Assembly (NCBI RefSeq): GCF_001552075.1
Contig: NZ_BCQM01000001.1
Location: 806,001 to 870,000, forward strand
DNA: 64,000 nt
Direction of reading: 5' to 3'
DNA from: Arthrobacter luteolus NBRC 107841
GTDB taxonomy: Bacteria; Actinomycetota; Actinomycetes; Actinomycetales; Micrococcaceae
Under the pieces are notes generated by a model. It was not told the origin of the DNA. It did not search any database and saw nothing but the letters and a program-made list of their open reading frames with translations. Shown here one piece after another: positions 23,626-32,180 of this stretch. Numbering within the stretch: the first letter of the stretch is position 1; each line of letters starts with the position of its first letter. The position numbers and the translations under genes were made by a program.

Positions 23626-25145
23626 CGCGCGTATTGATCGCAGGGTTCCTGCACGAGACCAACACCTTTGCTCCAACTCCGGCGCGCTGGGAGAACTTCC
23701 AGAACGGCGAGGGGTTTCCCCGGATGCACCTCGGCGATGAGGTACTGACGCTCGCCTCCGTCAACATACCGCTCGGCGGGTTTGTCCTGGCTGCGGATCC
23801 GGCCTGGGAAATGCTGCCGGTGGTCTGGTGTGCGGCTTCCCCCTCGGGCCCGGTCGAGTCCTCCGCCTTTGAACGCATCATCCGCATGATCGAGGACGCG
23901 TGCACCGAGGAAACCCCCGATGCCGTCTACCTTGACCTGCACGGGGCAATGGTCTCGGAGGACTATCCGGACGGCGACGGCGAAATCCTTCGCAGGGTGC
24001 GGAATGTGGTTGGTGCCGAAACGCCCATCGTCGTGAGCTTGGACCTCCATGCCAATGTGAGTGACCTGATGCTGGAAACAGCCGATGCCATGGTGGCCTA
24101 CCGGACCTACCCCCACGTCGACATGGCTGATACCGGCAGATCAGCGGCGGCGCTGCTGCACCGCATCCTCTCCGGTGAGCGGATGACGGTGAGCGCGCAG
24201 CGCATCGGTTTCCTCATCCCAACAATTTCGGGAAGCACCCTTGAGGGACCTGCGCGGGCGGCGTACGGGCTGCTGGACTCCGCGGACCAGGATGCCGTCG
24301 TGTCCATTGCCATGGCTTTTCCTGCCGCCGACGTCGAAGAGTGCCAGCCCTGCGTTTTTGGGTACGGCGTGGACGAAGCACAGCTCGCCCACGCCGTTGA
24401 TGGCATTGCCGCGGCCATCCATGACCTTGAACCCGAGTTCCGTTTGACGGCACTCCCGGCTGACCAGGCGCTGGACGAGGCGGTCCAGGCCATCGCCGAC
24501 GGGCAGGTGCCTGTTGTTATCGCAGATACGCAGGATAATCCCGGGGCCGGCGGAGACGCGACGACCACAGGGCTGCTGCGGGAACTCGTCCAGCGGAACA
24601 TAGCCTCCAGCGCCTTGGCGGCAATGTGGTCTCCGGAGATCGTCCAAACGGCGGTCGCGGCCGGGCGGGGAGAAACCGTGACCGTCACGTTTGCCGGGTC
24701 GGAAACGGACGGCGACGGCCCGTTCAGCGGGACATTCCAGGTCGAGGAGATCACCGATGGAAAAGTCCACTTTGACGGCCCCATGATGCACGGCAACGAG
24801 CTGTCCGTGGGGCCATCAGTTCTTCTGCGGTGCGGCAATGTGCGGGTTGTCGTCAACAGCCACAAGGCCCAGATCATGGACCGCAACCAGTTCCGTGCAG
24901 CCGGGGTGGTCCCGGAGGGGCAGCAGGTCCTCGTGGTGAAGAGTTCCGTCCACTTCCGTGCCGACTACGCCGGATTGGCAGGCCGGATCATCGTTGCGCT
25001 GGCCCCCGGCCCGTTCCCGGCAGACCCCGCCGTGCTGCCGTGGCGCAATCTGCGGCCGGGCATTCGCCTGGGCGCCCTGGGTCCGGCCTTCACCACCCCG
25101 GCAGCTGCCGGCCCCGGCGGCGGGCCGGAACCCAGGTCTGTGTGA
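23622..25145 (+). CDS. M81 family metallopeptidase (MlrC-like)
   Basis: A 507-residue protein of the M81/MlrC family, zinc hydrolases named for MlrC, which cleaves linear microcystin fragments. Signature stretches are GFLHETNTFAP at the N-terminus, YLDLHGAMVSEDYPDGDGEIL, VSLDLHANVSDLM and YRTYPHVDMADTGR, which carry the predicted metal-binding Asp and His residues, and DTQDNPGAGGDATTTGLLREL in mid-protein. Most family members have no known substrate. The GTG start overlaps the transporter stop (GTGA). D-serine dehydratase follows 70 bases later. Confidence 0.9.
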   Translation: MTRVLIAGFLHETNTFAPTPARWENFQNGEGFPRMHLGDEVLTLASVNIPLGGFVLAADPAWEMLPVVWCAASPSGPVESSAFERIIRMIEDACTEETPDAVYLDLHGAMVSEDYPDGDGEILRRVRNVVGAETPIVVSLDLHANVSDLMLETADAMVAYRTYPHVDMADTGRSAAALLHRILSGERMTVSAQRIGFLIPTISGSTLEGPARAAYGLLDSADQDAVVSIAMAFPAADVEECQPCVFGYGVDEAQLAHAVDGIAAAIHDLEPEFRLTALPADQALDEAVQAIADGQVPVVIADTQDNPGAGGDATTTGLLRELVQRNIASSALAAMWSPEIVQTAVAAGRGETVTVTFAGSETDGDGPFSGTFQVEEITDGKVHFDGPMMHGNELSVGPSVLLRCGNVRVVVNSHKAQIMDRNQFRAAGVVPEGQQVLVVKSSVHFRADYAGLAGRIIVALAPGPFPADPAVLPWRNLRPGIRLGALGPAFTTPAAAGPGGGPEPRSV

Positions 25146-25215
25146 TGTGCTTGGGATAGCTTGCCGTCAACCCGATCAAGCCGCTCGAGCCACAGATCCT
25201 GGAGAAACAATCACC

Positions 25216-26583
25216 GTGAACCGGCTGCCCGCCTTCGAACAACTCCTGAATGATCCCCTGGTGGCTGCCCTGGCCCGGGGCGAAGAAACCGCCTGGTTCC
25301 GCGACCGGCCGGTACCGGCCGCCGAGGGAATTGAGCGTTCCGGGATCTCCCCGGCCATCGTCGCCGACGCCCGGGCACGCTTCGGGCGCTTCGCACCCTG
25401 GTTTGCGGACCGGTTTCCGGATACCCGTCCTGCGTATGGCATTATCGAGTCGCCTTTGCTCGGGGCGCCCGCCATGCAGCGGGACCTTGGTGCATTACTC
25501 GGGAGGGAACTTCCGGGACGGCTCTGGATCAAGCGTGACGACGTCCTTCCGGTGAGCGGCTCAATCAAGGCCCGTGGGGGCATCCATGAAGTGCTTCAGC
25601 TCGCTGAACAGCTCCTGGCCGACACCATTGACTTGGACCGATACGGATACGCCCAGGTGTTCGCCTCACCGGGTGCCCGGAAAATTCTGGGGTCACGCGG
25701 GATAACCGTTGCCTCCACGGGCAATCTGGGACTGTCCATCGGGATTGTCGCCTCGGAGCTGGGGTTCCGCACGACAGTGCATATGTCCGTGGACGCCCGC
25801 GCATGGAAGAAAGAACTCCTCCGGAGCCGTGGAGTGGAGGTCATCGAGCACAACGCCGATTTCTCTGCCGCCCTGCGGGCAGCACGCGGGACCGCGCTTA
25901 GCACACCGGACACCCACTTTATCGACGACGAGGACTCCCTGGGGCTGTTCGCAGGATATGCCGTGGCCGGGGCCCGGCTCGCGGGCCAGTTGGCCGCCCT
26001 GGAGGTGCCCGTTGACGCGGACAACCCCCTGTTCGTGCATTTGCCGTGCGGCGTCGGAGGTGGCCCGGGCGGGGTAACCTTCGGACTCAAGCTGGCCTTC
26101 GGAGATGCCGTCCACTGCGTCTTTGCCGAACCCACGCGGTCGCCGGCAATGTCGTTGGGAGTCCGGTCCGGGCTGCACGACCAAATCTGTGTGGCGGACA
26201 TTGGGCTCGACGGCCGCACCGCGGCAGACGGGCTCGCCGTCGGCCGGCCGTCACGGCTGGTGGGACAGCGCATGCAGGACCTCGTGGACGGGTACGTGAC
26301 GGTCAGCGATGAACGGATGAAATCACTCGTCGGCCTGCTGCAGGACGCCGAGGGCATCGCAGTGGAGCCATCGGCTGCAGCGGGATTCACCAACCCCTGG
26401 CGGATCCTGTCCGACGACGCCTACCTCACAGCGTTCGGCTTGGACGAGGCCCGGCTGGCCGCCGCGAACCACATCGTGTGGTCGACGGGAGGAGGAATGG
26501 TTCCTGCTCCTGAAATGGACCGTTATGTGGAGGAGGGCCGGAGCCTCCTCCGCGGCGCCGGCTGGGTGCCGGCGGCGGAGTGA
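25216..26583 (+). CDS. dsdA: D-serine ammonia-lyase (D-serine dehydratase)
   Basis: A 455-residue PLP enzyme of fold type II converting D-serine to pyruvate and ammonia. SGSIKARGG carries the PLP lysine at residue 118, the same number as in E. coli DsdA, if translation starts at GTG 25216. That start has GGAGAAA 10 bases upstream; the frame is open further 5' inside the M81 gene, but that part is a shadow. Other family blocks are FASPGARKILGSRGITVASTGNLGLSIGI, HLPCGVGGGPGGVTFGLK and the C-terminal STGGGMVP. It could act on a related D-3-hydroxy amino acid released by the M81 enzyme. Confidence 0.93.
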   Translation: MNRLPAFEQLLNDPLVAALARGEETAWFRDRPVPAAEGIERSGISPAIVADARARFGRFAPWFADRFPDTRPAYGIIESPLLGAPAMQRDLGALLGRELPGRLWIKRDDVLPVSGSIKARGGIHEVLQLAEQLLADTIDLDRYGYAQVFASPGARKILGSRGITVASTGNLGLSIGIVASELGFRTTVHMSVDARAWKKELLRSRGVEVIEHNADFSAALRAARGTALSTPDTHFIDDEDSLGLFAGYAVAGARLAGQLAALEVPVDADNPLFVHLPCGVGGGPGGVTFGLKLAFGDAVHCVFAEPTRSPAMSLGVRSGLHDQICVADIGLDGRTAADGLAVGRPSRLVGQRMQDLVDGYVTVSDERMKSLVGLLQDAEGIAVEPSAAAGFTNPWRILSDDAYLTAFGLDEARLAAANHIVWSTGGGMVPAPEMDRYVEEGRSLLRGAGWVPAAE

Positions 26584-26664
26584 CGGCTGCCGGCTGAACC
26601 CGCCGAACCCTGCTGAACCCGCCGGACTCCGCCGGCCCCCGGGAGCCGGATTCTGCCGCCTGAA

Positions 26665-27702
26665 TTAGGGAACGACGACGGCCCGGCCGACCAGCTCGTT
26701 GTTCTTCAGCTTTTCGTAGGCTTCCGGAGCCTTCTCCAGGGAAAAGGTTTCGGTGTGCACGTTGATGGCTCCGTCCCGGGCCAGCTCCAGCACTTCGAAC
26801 AGCTCGGTGCGCGATCCCCAGTAGGGGGCGCGGATGGTGGTTTCCCAGGACGACGTCGCGGCGAGTCCCACCGGGAGCGTGCCGGAGCCGACACCCACCA
26901 GCACCTGGTCGCCCTGGGACCGGACCATCGCCTGGCCCAGGTCCAGGGTGGACTGGACTGTCACGAAGTCGAAGACGGCGTCGACACCCAGGCCATTGGT
27001 GAGGTCCTTGATCATGTCCACGGCTCCGGCCTCGGAGGGGAAGGAATACTGGGCGCCGACGGAGGCCGCGAGGTCCAGCTTCGCCTTGTCCACATCCAGC
27101 GCGACGACGGTGGCTGGGGTCAGCGCACGCAGGATCTGGATGGCTATGTGGCCGAGCCCTCCGACGCCGATTACAACGGCAGTCGAACCGGAGTGCAGTT
27201 TCTCCAGCGATCCCTTGATCGCATGGTACGGGGTCAGCCCAGCGTCGGTCAGCGAGACATTCTTCACCGGGTCCAGATCGCCGAGCGGCACGAGGTGACG
27301 GGCGCTGTCCACAATGAGGTATTCCGCCATGGCTCCCGGCGCACCAAGACCGGGAGGCGCGATGCCGTACTGGACCGCATTGCGGCAGTAGTTCTCCCGC
27401 CCGGACGAACACTCGTAACAGAGGCCGCAGCCCCAGGGACCGTACACGGCCATGGACTGTCCCTCGTCGATGTGCTTCACTCCGGCGCCGATCTTGTCCA
27501 CCACCCCGGCTGCTTCATGGCCAAGGGTCAGCGGCAGCCCGTAGCTGTACTGGTCCTTGGGCAGCGACATGATGAATTCGTCCGAATGGCACACACCTGC
27601 GGCGGTGATTTTCAGCCGGATCTGCCCTGGCCCAGGCTCGGGGGTTTCGATCTCGACGACTTCGGGGGCGGCGCCCAGGCTGCGGTACTGAAGAGCCTTC
27701 AT
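26665..27702 (-). CDS. Zinc-dependent NAD(P) alcohol dehydrogenase
   Basis: A 345-residue medium-chain zinc alcohol dehydrogenase. The catalytic zinc site is CHSD (Cys38, His39) and GHEAAG; the structural zinc lobe is CGLCYECSSGRENYC with four cysteines; the cofactor motif is VIGVGGLGHIAIQILRAL. It resembles alcohol dehydrogenases of actinobacteria acting on simple or aromatic alcohols. ATG 27702 is chosen, with AGGAG 7 bases upstream; 24 codons open further upstream do not look coding. It is 179 bases downstream of the MFS small-subunit gene and may be separately transcribed. Confidence 0.92.
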   Translation of the reverse strand: MKALQYRSLGAAPEVVEIETPEPGPGQIRLKITAAGVCHSDEFIMSLPKDQYSYGLPLTLGHEAAGVVDKIGAGVKHIDEGQSMAVYGPWGCGLCYECSSGRENYCRNAVQYGIAPPGLGAPGAMAEYLIVDSARHLVPLGDLDPVKNVSLTDAGLTPYHAIKGSLEKLHSGSTAVVIGVGGLGHIAIQILRALTPATVVALDVDKAKLDLAASVGAQYSFPSEAGAVDMIKDLTNGLGVDAVFDFVTVQSTLDLGQAMVRSQGDQVLVGVGSGTLPVGLAATSSWETTIRAPYWGSRTELFEVLELARDGAINVHTETFSLEKAPEAYEKLKNNELVGRAVVVP

Positions 27703-27847
27703 GGCATGCTCCTGTCTCCGCACCGGCAGATCCCGCCAGCACGGGTGGATGGATTTGCCCCTTAAGCGTGGCACCGATCAGTCAAATGCACAGCCCCGGC
27801 AGGCGCTCCAGCCCTTCGAAAGCGGCTGGCGGGATCCGCCGGCGGCC

Positions 27848-27875
27848 GTTCAGCTGAATACTCGATCAGCTGAAC
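27848..27875 (-). terminator. Inverted repeat after MFS operon
   Basis: GTTCAGCTGA (27848-27857) and TCAGCTGAAC (27866-27875) are perfect complements with an 8-base spacer, starting 7 bases past the stop of the 33-codon gene. Either a terminator or an operator for the alcohol dehydrogenase gene. Confidence 0.45.
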
Positions 27876-27881
27876 AGTGAA

Positions 27882-27983
27882 TCAACTAAACAGTGCGGCG
27901 GCTTTGGTCAGCGTCTGGAAAACCCCGTAGGCCAGCGGGATTCCCACCAGCAGCCAGCTGATGACGAGTTTCATGTTGCTCAT
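27882..27983 (-). CDS. MFS transporter small subunit (33-residue membrane protein)
   Basis: A 33-residue protein beginning MSNMKLVISWLLVGIPLAYG with one hydrophobic helix and ending in FQTLTKAAALFS. Its ATG overlaps the stop of the oxalate/formate-type transporter (ATGA), and GGAGGA stands 5 bases before the ATG. It matches the pattern of very small proteins found after OFA-family transporters in actinobacteria and annotated as transporter small subunits. The helix probably packs against the transporter. It is too short for routine gene finding. Confidence 0.82.
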   Translation of the reverse strand: MSNMKLVISWLLVGIPLAYGVFQTLTKAAALFS

Positions 27984-29416
27984 CGGTGTCCTCCATCGAG
28001 GTTGAGATCCAGCCTGGTGCCGTCGTCGGCGGCCGGGGGGTTTGCGCTCCGGGCCGGGGGCTTGGCGGGTTCGTGGAACTTATCGGCCACCGGCTGGACC
28101 AGCAGGTTGGCAATGAACCCTACGATCAGCAGCCCCACCATGGTCAGCAGGGCCGGCTGGTAGGCCTGCGCAGTGAGTTCCCCGGGCGTGCCCTGCGCGT
28201 CCAGGAACGAGTTCACGATCAGCGGTCCGGCAATACCGGCCGCGGACCAGGCGGTGAGCAGCCGGCCGTGGATGGCGCCAACCTGGAACGTTCCGAAGAG
28301 GTCCCGCAGGTAGGCGGGCACGGTGGCGAATCCGCCGCCGTAGAAGGAGAGGATCACGAAGGCCAGCAGCACATAGAGGATGGTCGAGGAGGACCCGAAC
28401 ATCGCCAGCAGCACGTAGCAGGCCGCCCCGACTCCGAGATAGACCATGTAGATCCGCTTCCGTCCGATCGCATCGGAGGTGGCGGACCAGACGAACCGCC
28501 CGCCCATGTTGCCGATCGAAAGCAGGCCAACGAACCCTCCGGCGACGGCGGCAGTAACCAGGGAAGCGCCGTCGGGCTGGCGGAAGAAGTCCTGGATCAT
28601 GGGCGCTGCCTGTTCCAGGATGCCGATACCGGCGGTGACGTTGCAGAACAGGACGATCCACACCAGCCAGAACTGGCGGCTCTTGATCGCGTTCGCGGCG
28701 GAGACGTTCGCCGTGGTGACCAGCGGTTTTTTAGCCACGCTTGCGGGGTCGAATCCGTCCGGCTTCCATCCTTCAGCCGGCACCCGGATGGTCCATGCCC
28801 CGTAGAGCATATACAGCAGGTAGACGACTCCGAAGGTGATGAACAGCTTGCCCACAGCGTCGCCGCTGGCAACCCAGCCCTCGGTTCCCGACTCCGGATC
28901 GTAGAACGCCAGCAATGCGGAGGAAAGCGGGCTGGCGATCAGCGCACCGCCTCCGAAGCCCATGATGGCCATGCCGGTGGCGAGTCCGGGGCGGTCCGGA
29001 AACCATTTGATGAGGGTGGAGACGGGGGAAATGTAACCGATCCCCAGGCCGATGCCGCCGAGGAATCCGTAGCCAAGGTAAACCAGCCAGAGCTGGCCGG
29101 TGAAGATGCCGAGCGCACCCACCATAAAGCCGCCTGACCAGAACAGGGCGGAGACGAACATCGCTTTGCGGGGACCGTTGCGGTCCACCCAGGTGCCCAT
29201 GACCGCCGCTGAGAGACCGAGCATCACGATCGCCACGGAGAAGATCACACCGATTTGGGTCAGGCTCGCATCGAAATACTCGACCAGCGCGGTCTTGTAC
29301 ACGCTGGTGGCGTAGGCCTGGCCGATGCAGAGGTGGACGGCGAGTGCCGCCGGAGGGATGAGCCACCGGTTGAATCCCGGCGGGGCAATGGTGCGTTCAC
29401 GGTCCAGCCAGCTCAT
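27980..29416 (-). CDS. OFA family MFS transporter (oxalate/formate antiporter type)
   Basis: A 478-residue twelve-helix transporter of the oxalate:formate antiporter family. Visible motifs are GFNRWLIPPAALAVHLCIGQAYATSVYKTAL at helix 1, GGIGLGIGYISPVSTLIKWFPDRPGLATGMAIMGFGGGALI, and NMGGRFVWSATSDAIGRKRIYM. An insertion between helices 6 and 7 carries the EGWKPDGFDPA segment. Substrate could be formate, oxalate or another small carboxylate. I start at ATG 29416 (GGAG 5 bases upstream) rather than 42 codons earlier. It is co-translated with the 33-residue subunit that overlaps its stop. Confidence 0.92.
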   Translation of the reverse strand: MSWLDRERTIAPPGFNRWLIPPAALAVHLCIGQAYATSVYKTALVEYFDASLTQIGVIFSVAIVMLGLSAAVMGTWVDRNGPRKAMFVSALFWSGGFMVGALGIFTGQLWLVYLGYGFLGGIGLGIGYISPVSTLIKWFPDRPGLATGMAIMGFGGGALIASPLSSALLAFYDPESGTEGWVASGDAVGKLFITFGVVYLLYMLYGAWTIRVPAEGWKPDGFDPASVAKKPLVTTANVSAANAIKSRQFWLVWIVLFCNVTAGIGILEQAAPMIQDFFRQPDGASLVTAAVAGGFVGLLSIGNMGGRFVWSATSDAIGRKRIYMVYLGVGAACYVLLAMFGSSSTILYVLLAFVILSFYGGGFATVPAYLRDLFGTFQVGAIHGRLLTAWSAAGIAGPLIVNSFLDAQGTPGELTAQAYQPALLTMVGLLIVGFIANLLVQPVADKFHEPAKPPARSANPPAADDGTRLDLNLDGGHR

Positions 29417-29570
29417 CCGAACTCCAATGTTCTTCCAGCGGTTTTGGTTGCCGGCGCCGCCAGGGCGGCGCCGGCATGCGCCCCAGCATGGTCCATTTCG
29501 TTTCTTCGTGCGCCCCGACACGCCGCTGGGGCCCCTGCGCACACCCCAAACCCGTCCGCAACCTACCCGC

Positions 29571-29607
29571 CGGTAACAAATTTCCCGAAACCCTTGCTTT
29601 GTTACCG
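29571..29607. promoter_or_regulatory. Perfect inverted repeat CGGTAACAAA/TTTGTTACCG
   Basis: Two 10-base arms with a 17-base spacer, about 155 bases before the OFA transporter start and 180 before the repeat-protein start. It suits a dimeric repressor or activator; no regulator gene lies next to it. Confidence 0.5.
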
Positions 29608-29643
29608 ATGAGTAAGTTAGATGTAACCGACATCACATTCCTA

Positions 29644-29696
29644 CCGGCCGGTAACCCCCGTGTATGACACCGCATGACACGGGGCAACCCGGCCGG
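29644..29696. repeat. Imperfect 53-base hairpin in leader region
   Basis: Arms CCGGCCGGTAACCCCCGTGT (29644-29663) and ACACGGGGCAACCCGGCCGG (29677-29696) pair at 15 of 20 positions with a 5x5 internal mismatch and a 13-base loop. It lies 91 bases before the repeat-protein start and may be part of its leader. Confidence 0.5.
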
Positions 29697-29787
29697 TGCA
29701 CCACCCTTATGCGGGGCTCACAGGCGATACACCCGCAGTCCGTGCGGTCGAAGCAGGCCGCTGTTTGAACCAGAAAAGGGATATTCA

Positions 29788-31383
29788 ATGACGAGTTCCA
29801 CGTCCGGCCGGCCCACTAACCGGCCGCACCTCATTCTGACCGGCCTCCTGGCCCTGTTCCTGGTCCTCCTGCTGGCCTTCTTTGTGCTCTTTACGAGCCA
29901 GGTCGCCAGCGGTGCAACGCAGCTTTCCGACGGCGCGAAACGCGCCTCCACCGGCGCCTCCGATCTGAACGACGGCGCCGTGAAAGCAAAGGAGGGGGCG
30001 GATAAGGTTGCGGCCGGCAGTGCGAAGGTCGACGACGGCGCCCAGACCCTGGCCCAGGGCATCGGGACCGCCAAAACCGGAGCGGACTCCCTCAACGAAG
30101 GCGCCGCGACGCTGAACGACGGCGCCGCAGCGGCATCCGCCGGCGCCAGCAAACTCGCCAACGGCGCGACGAACGCCTACACCGGGGCATCGACCCTGGC
30201 CAACGGAGCATTCAGCGCTTCGGAAGGTGCCAACAAGCTGGCCTCCGGCGCAACCGCCGCCCGCGAAGGTTCCGGCACGCTGTCCGCCGGTGCATCCGAG
30301 CTGCACACCAAGATGGAACCGCTGGTTGGCGGCTCGAAGGAACTGGCCGCAGGGGCAGATGCTGCGGTTGCCGGGATCGGGCAGCTTGCCCCGGGCGCGG
30401 AGAGCCTCAGCGCCGGCGTCGAGCGGGTCTACGCCGCCATCAACCTCCAGCCGGATGCTGAGGGGCTGACCCCGTACCAAAAGATTGAGGCTGACCTGGT
30501 CCCGTACTCCACGACGGGAACGTCGACGGGTGCTCAGCGCCTCAACACTTTGGCCGATTACTTCGAATTTGTGAGTTTGGACCCCATTGCCAAAGCGTCA
30601 GCGCCGTCAATCCGAGAGGCAGCAGCCAAGCTCCAGGGTCTGGAACAGCTGGTTGTCGGCATCGACCTCGGACTCAAGGGCAACCCCGGAGCACCTGCAC
30701 ACACCACCGTCTTCGGCACAGTCGTCAACCAGGGCGGGCTGGTCCACGGTGCAGACGCCGTAGCCGGCGGTCTTGCCCAGCTGAACACCAAAGCTCCCGC
30801 CCTCGCAGAGGGAGCGCATGCAGCAGCCAACGGCGTCGAACAGCTTTACGCCGGTGCCGGGCAGCTGTCCGCCGGAGCGCAGACTCTCAACCAGGGGCTG
30901 ACCACTCTCGAGGACGGCGCGTACACGCTGGCCGACGGCAACGCCAAACTCGCCAATGGTGCGGGAACCCTGACTGCAGGCCTGGGCACGCTCGAAACCG
31001 GTGCTTACACACTGGCCGACGGCAATACGAAGCTCGCCGACGGCACGGGCCGCCTGCTCTCCGGCTCGGATTCGCTGAACGAAGGCATGGGCAAGCTCGA
31101 CGCCGGTGCGCAGACCCTCAGCGACGGGACCACCACGCTGAAGACAGGCGCTTCCGACCTGGCCGAGGGCAACGGAAAGCTCGCTGACGGCACGGCCACT
31201 CTGGCCGGAGGCAACGGCGAAATCTCCGCTGGTGCGGACACCATGATGGAACGCACCTCCGCCATGACCCCGGGACAGCTTCTGACGTCCCCGGCGATCC
31301 TGGCGGTCCTGATTCCGGTGGCTCTGCTGCTGATCCCGCTGGCCCTGCTGATCTCGGCCCGCAGCCGCCGCTCTCAGCACTAG
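29788..31383 (+). CDS. Membrane-anchored glycine-heptad repeat protein
   Basis: A 531-residue protein with one N-terminal helix (about 14-36) and one C-terminal helix (about 502-523), so the middle probably lies outside the membrane. The middle is built of 7-residue units of the xxxLxxG type (the TIGR03057 pattern seen in YhgE/Pip proteins). Glycine recurs every seventh residue from 42 to 210 (24 of 25 positions) and from 321 to 482 (23 of 24). A 110-residue stretch without repeats separates the blocks. It lacks the multi-helix ABC-2 part of true YhgE. Start ATG 29788 has AAAAGGGA upstream. Function unknown. Confidence 0.82.
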   Translation: MTSSTSGRPTNRPHLILTGLLALFLVLLLAFFVLFTSQVASGATQLSDGAKRASTGASDLNDGAVKAKEGADKVAAGSAKVDDGAQTLAQGIGTAKTGADSLNEGAATLNDGAAAASAGASKLANGATNAYTGASTLANGAFSASEGANKLASGATAAREGSGTLSAGASELHTKMEPLVGGSKELAAGADAAVAGIGQLAPGAESLSAGVERVYAAINLQPDAEGLTPYQKIEADLVPYSTTGTSTGAQRLNTLADYFEFVSLDPIAKASAPSIREAAAKLQGLEQLVVGIDLGLKGNPGAPAHTTVFGTVVNQGGLVHGADAVAGGLAQLNTKAPALAEGAHAAANGVEQLYAGAGQLSAGAQTLNQGLTTLEDGAYTLADGNAKLANGAGTLTAGLGTLETGAYTLADGNTKLADGTGRLLSGSDSLNEGMGKLDAGAQTLSDGTTTLKTGASDLAEGNGKLADGTATLAGGNGEISAGADTMMERTSAMTPGQLLTSPAILAVLIPVALLLIPLALLISARSRRSQH

Positions 31384-31420
31384 GAGCGGCGCGCGGATCA
31401 GCGCACCACCGACGGTGGAG

Positions 31421-31468
31421 GGCCGGATGCCAGTTACCCCTGTTGGGAGCGGCATCCGGCCTTTCTTT
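31421..31468 (+). terminator. Rho-independent terminator after repeat protein
   Basis: GGCCGGATGCC (31421-31431) pairs perfectly with GGCATCCGGCC (31451-31461), followed by TTTCTTT. Confidence 0.8.
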
Positions 31469-31501
31469 CGTCCGCAATCATCCGGACGTAAAGTTCATGT
31501 C

Positions 31502-32158
31502 ATGCATGACCACCCCACAGCATCTCAGCCACCGGACCAGTTCTGGGACGGTTTCTACCGCGAGCGCAGCCAGGTCTGGAGCGGCAATCCCAATGCGCTG
31601 CTGGTCCGCGAAGTCACCGGCCTGGCGCCCGGCACAGCCCTTGACCTTGGCTGCGGCGAAGGTGCCGACGCCGTATGGCTGGCACGGCAGGGATGGCAGG
31701 TCACGGGAATCGATATTTCCGCCGTCGCCCTGGAGAGGGCAGCCGCCCATGCCCTGGACGCCGGCGTTGAGGGCCTGGTGACGTGGGTGCAGGCCGATCT
31801 TGCCGAATGGGCACGCACCGGTCCCGGCACCAACCCGGGATATGACCTGGTCTGCGCACAGTTCCTGCACTCCCCCACCGATCTTCCCCGGGATGCCATC
31901 CTGCACCGGGCCATGGCCGCTGTTGCCCCGCGCGGGCGGCTGCTCGTCGTCGGGCACCAGGATTTCCCGCCCTGGTCCAGCCACCCGGCGCCGGTTCCCC
32001 CGCTGCCCACCGCCGGCGAACTTGCCGAGGAGCTGAAGCTCGAAGCACTCGGCTGGATGGTGGAGACAGCCGCAGCGGTGCCGCGGACAGTCGAAGGCCC
32101 GGAGGGTCAGCGCGTGGTCCTCAACGACAACGTGCTGCGGGCCCGCCGCGGAGTTTAA
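31502..32158 (+). CDS. Class I SAM-dependent methyltransferase
   Basis: A 218-residue methyltransferase with motif I ALDLGCGEGADAVWLARQGWQVTGIDIS (SAM binding), motif II WVQADLAEW and a post-core PRGRLLVVGHQDFPP. The N-terminal DQFWDGFYRERSQVWSGNPNALLVREV resembles small thiopurine/tellurite-type methyltransferases and many uncharacterised actinobacterial ones. The substrate cannot be told. The ribosome site is weak. It begins 34 bases after the terminator of the previous gene and is probably transcribed alone. Confidence 0.85.
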   Translation: MHDHPTASQPPDQFWDGFYRERSQVWSGNPNALLVREVTGLAPGTALDLGCGEGADAVWLARQGWQVTGIDISAVALERAAAHALDAGVEGLVTWVQADLAEWARTGPGTNPGYDLVCAQFLHSPTDLPRDAILHRAMAAVAPRGRLLVVGHQDFPPWSSHPAPVPPLPTAGELAEELKLEALGWMVETAAAVPRTVEGPEGQRVVLNDNVLRARRGV

Positions 32159-32180
32159 ACTCCCGGCACTGTGCGGGCCG

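Larger units (their letters stand above)
29417..29787. other. 371-base divergent regulatory region
   Basis: Between the OFA transporter (-) and the heptad-repeat protein (+). It holds a perfect 10-bp inverted repeat, CGGTAACAAA (29571-29580) and TTTGTTACCG (29598-29607), and a longer imperfect hairpin (29644-29696). No open frame here has a good start and family resemblance. Confidence 0.65.

Noticed and set aside
24958-25215. 86-codon N-terminal extension of D-serine dehydratase
   Set aside because: It overlaps the M81 gene; GTG 25216 has a ribosome site and puts the PLP lysine at residue 118 as in E. coli.
26584-26664. Short direct repeats of CCGCCGGA/AACCC type after dsdA
   Set aside because: Low-complexity GC-rich spacer; no stable stem or unit structure worth calling.
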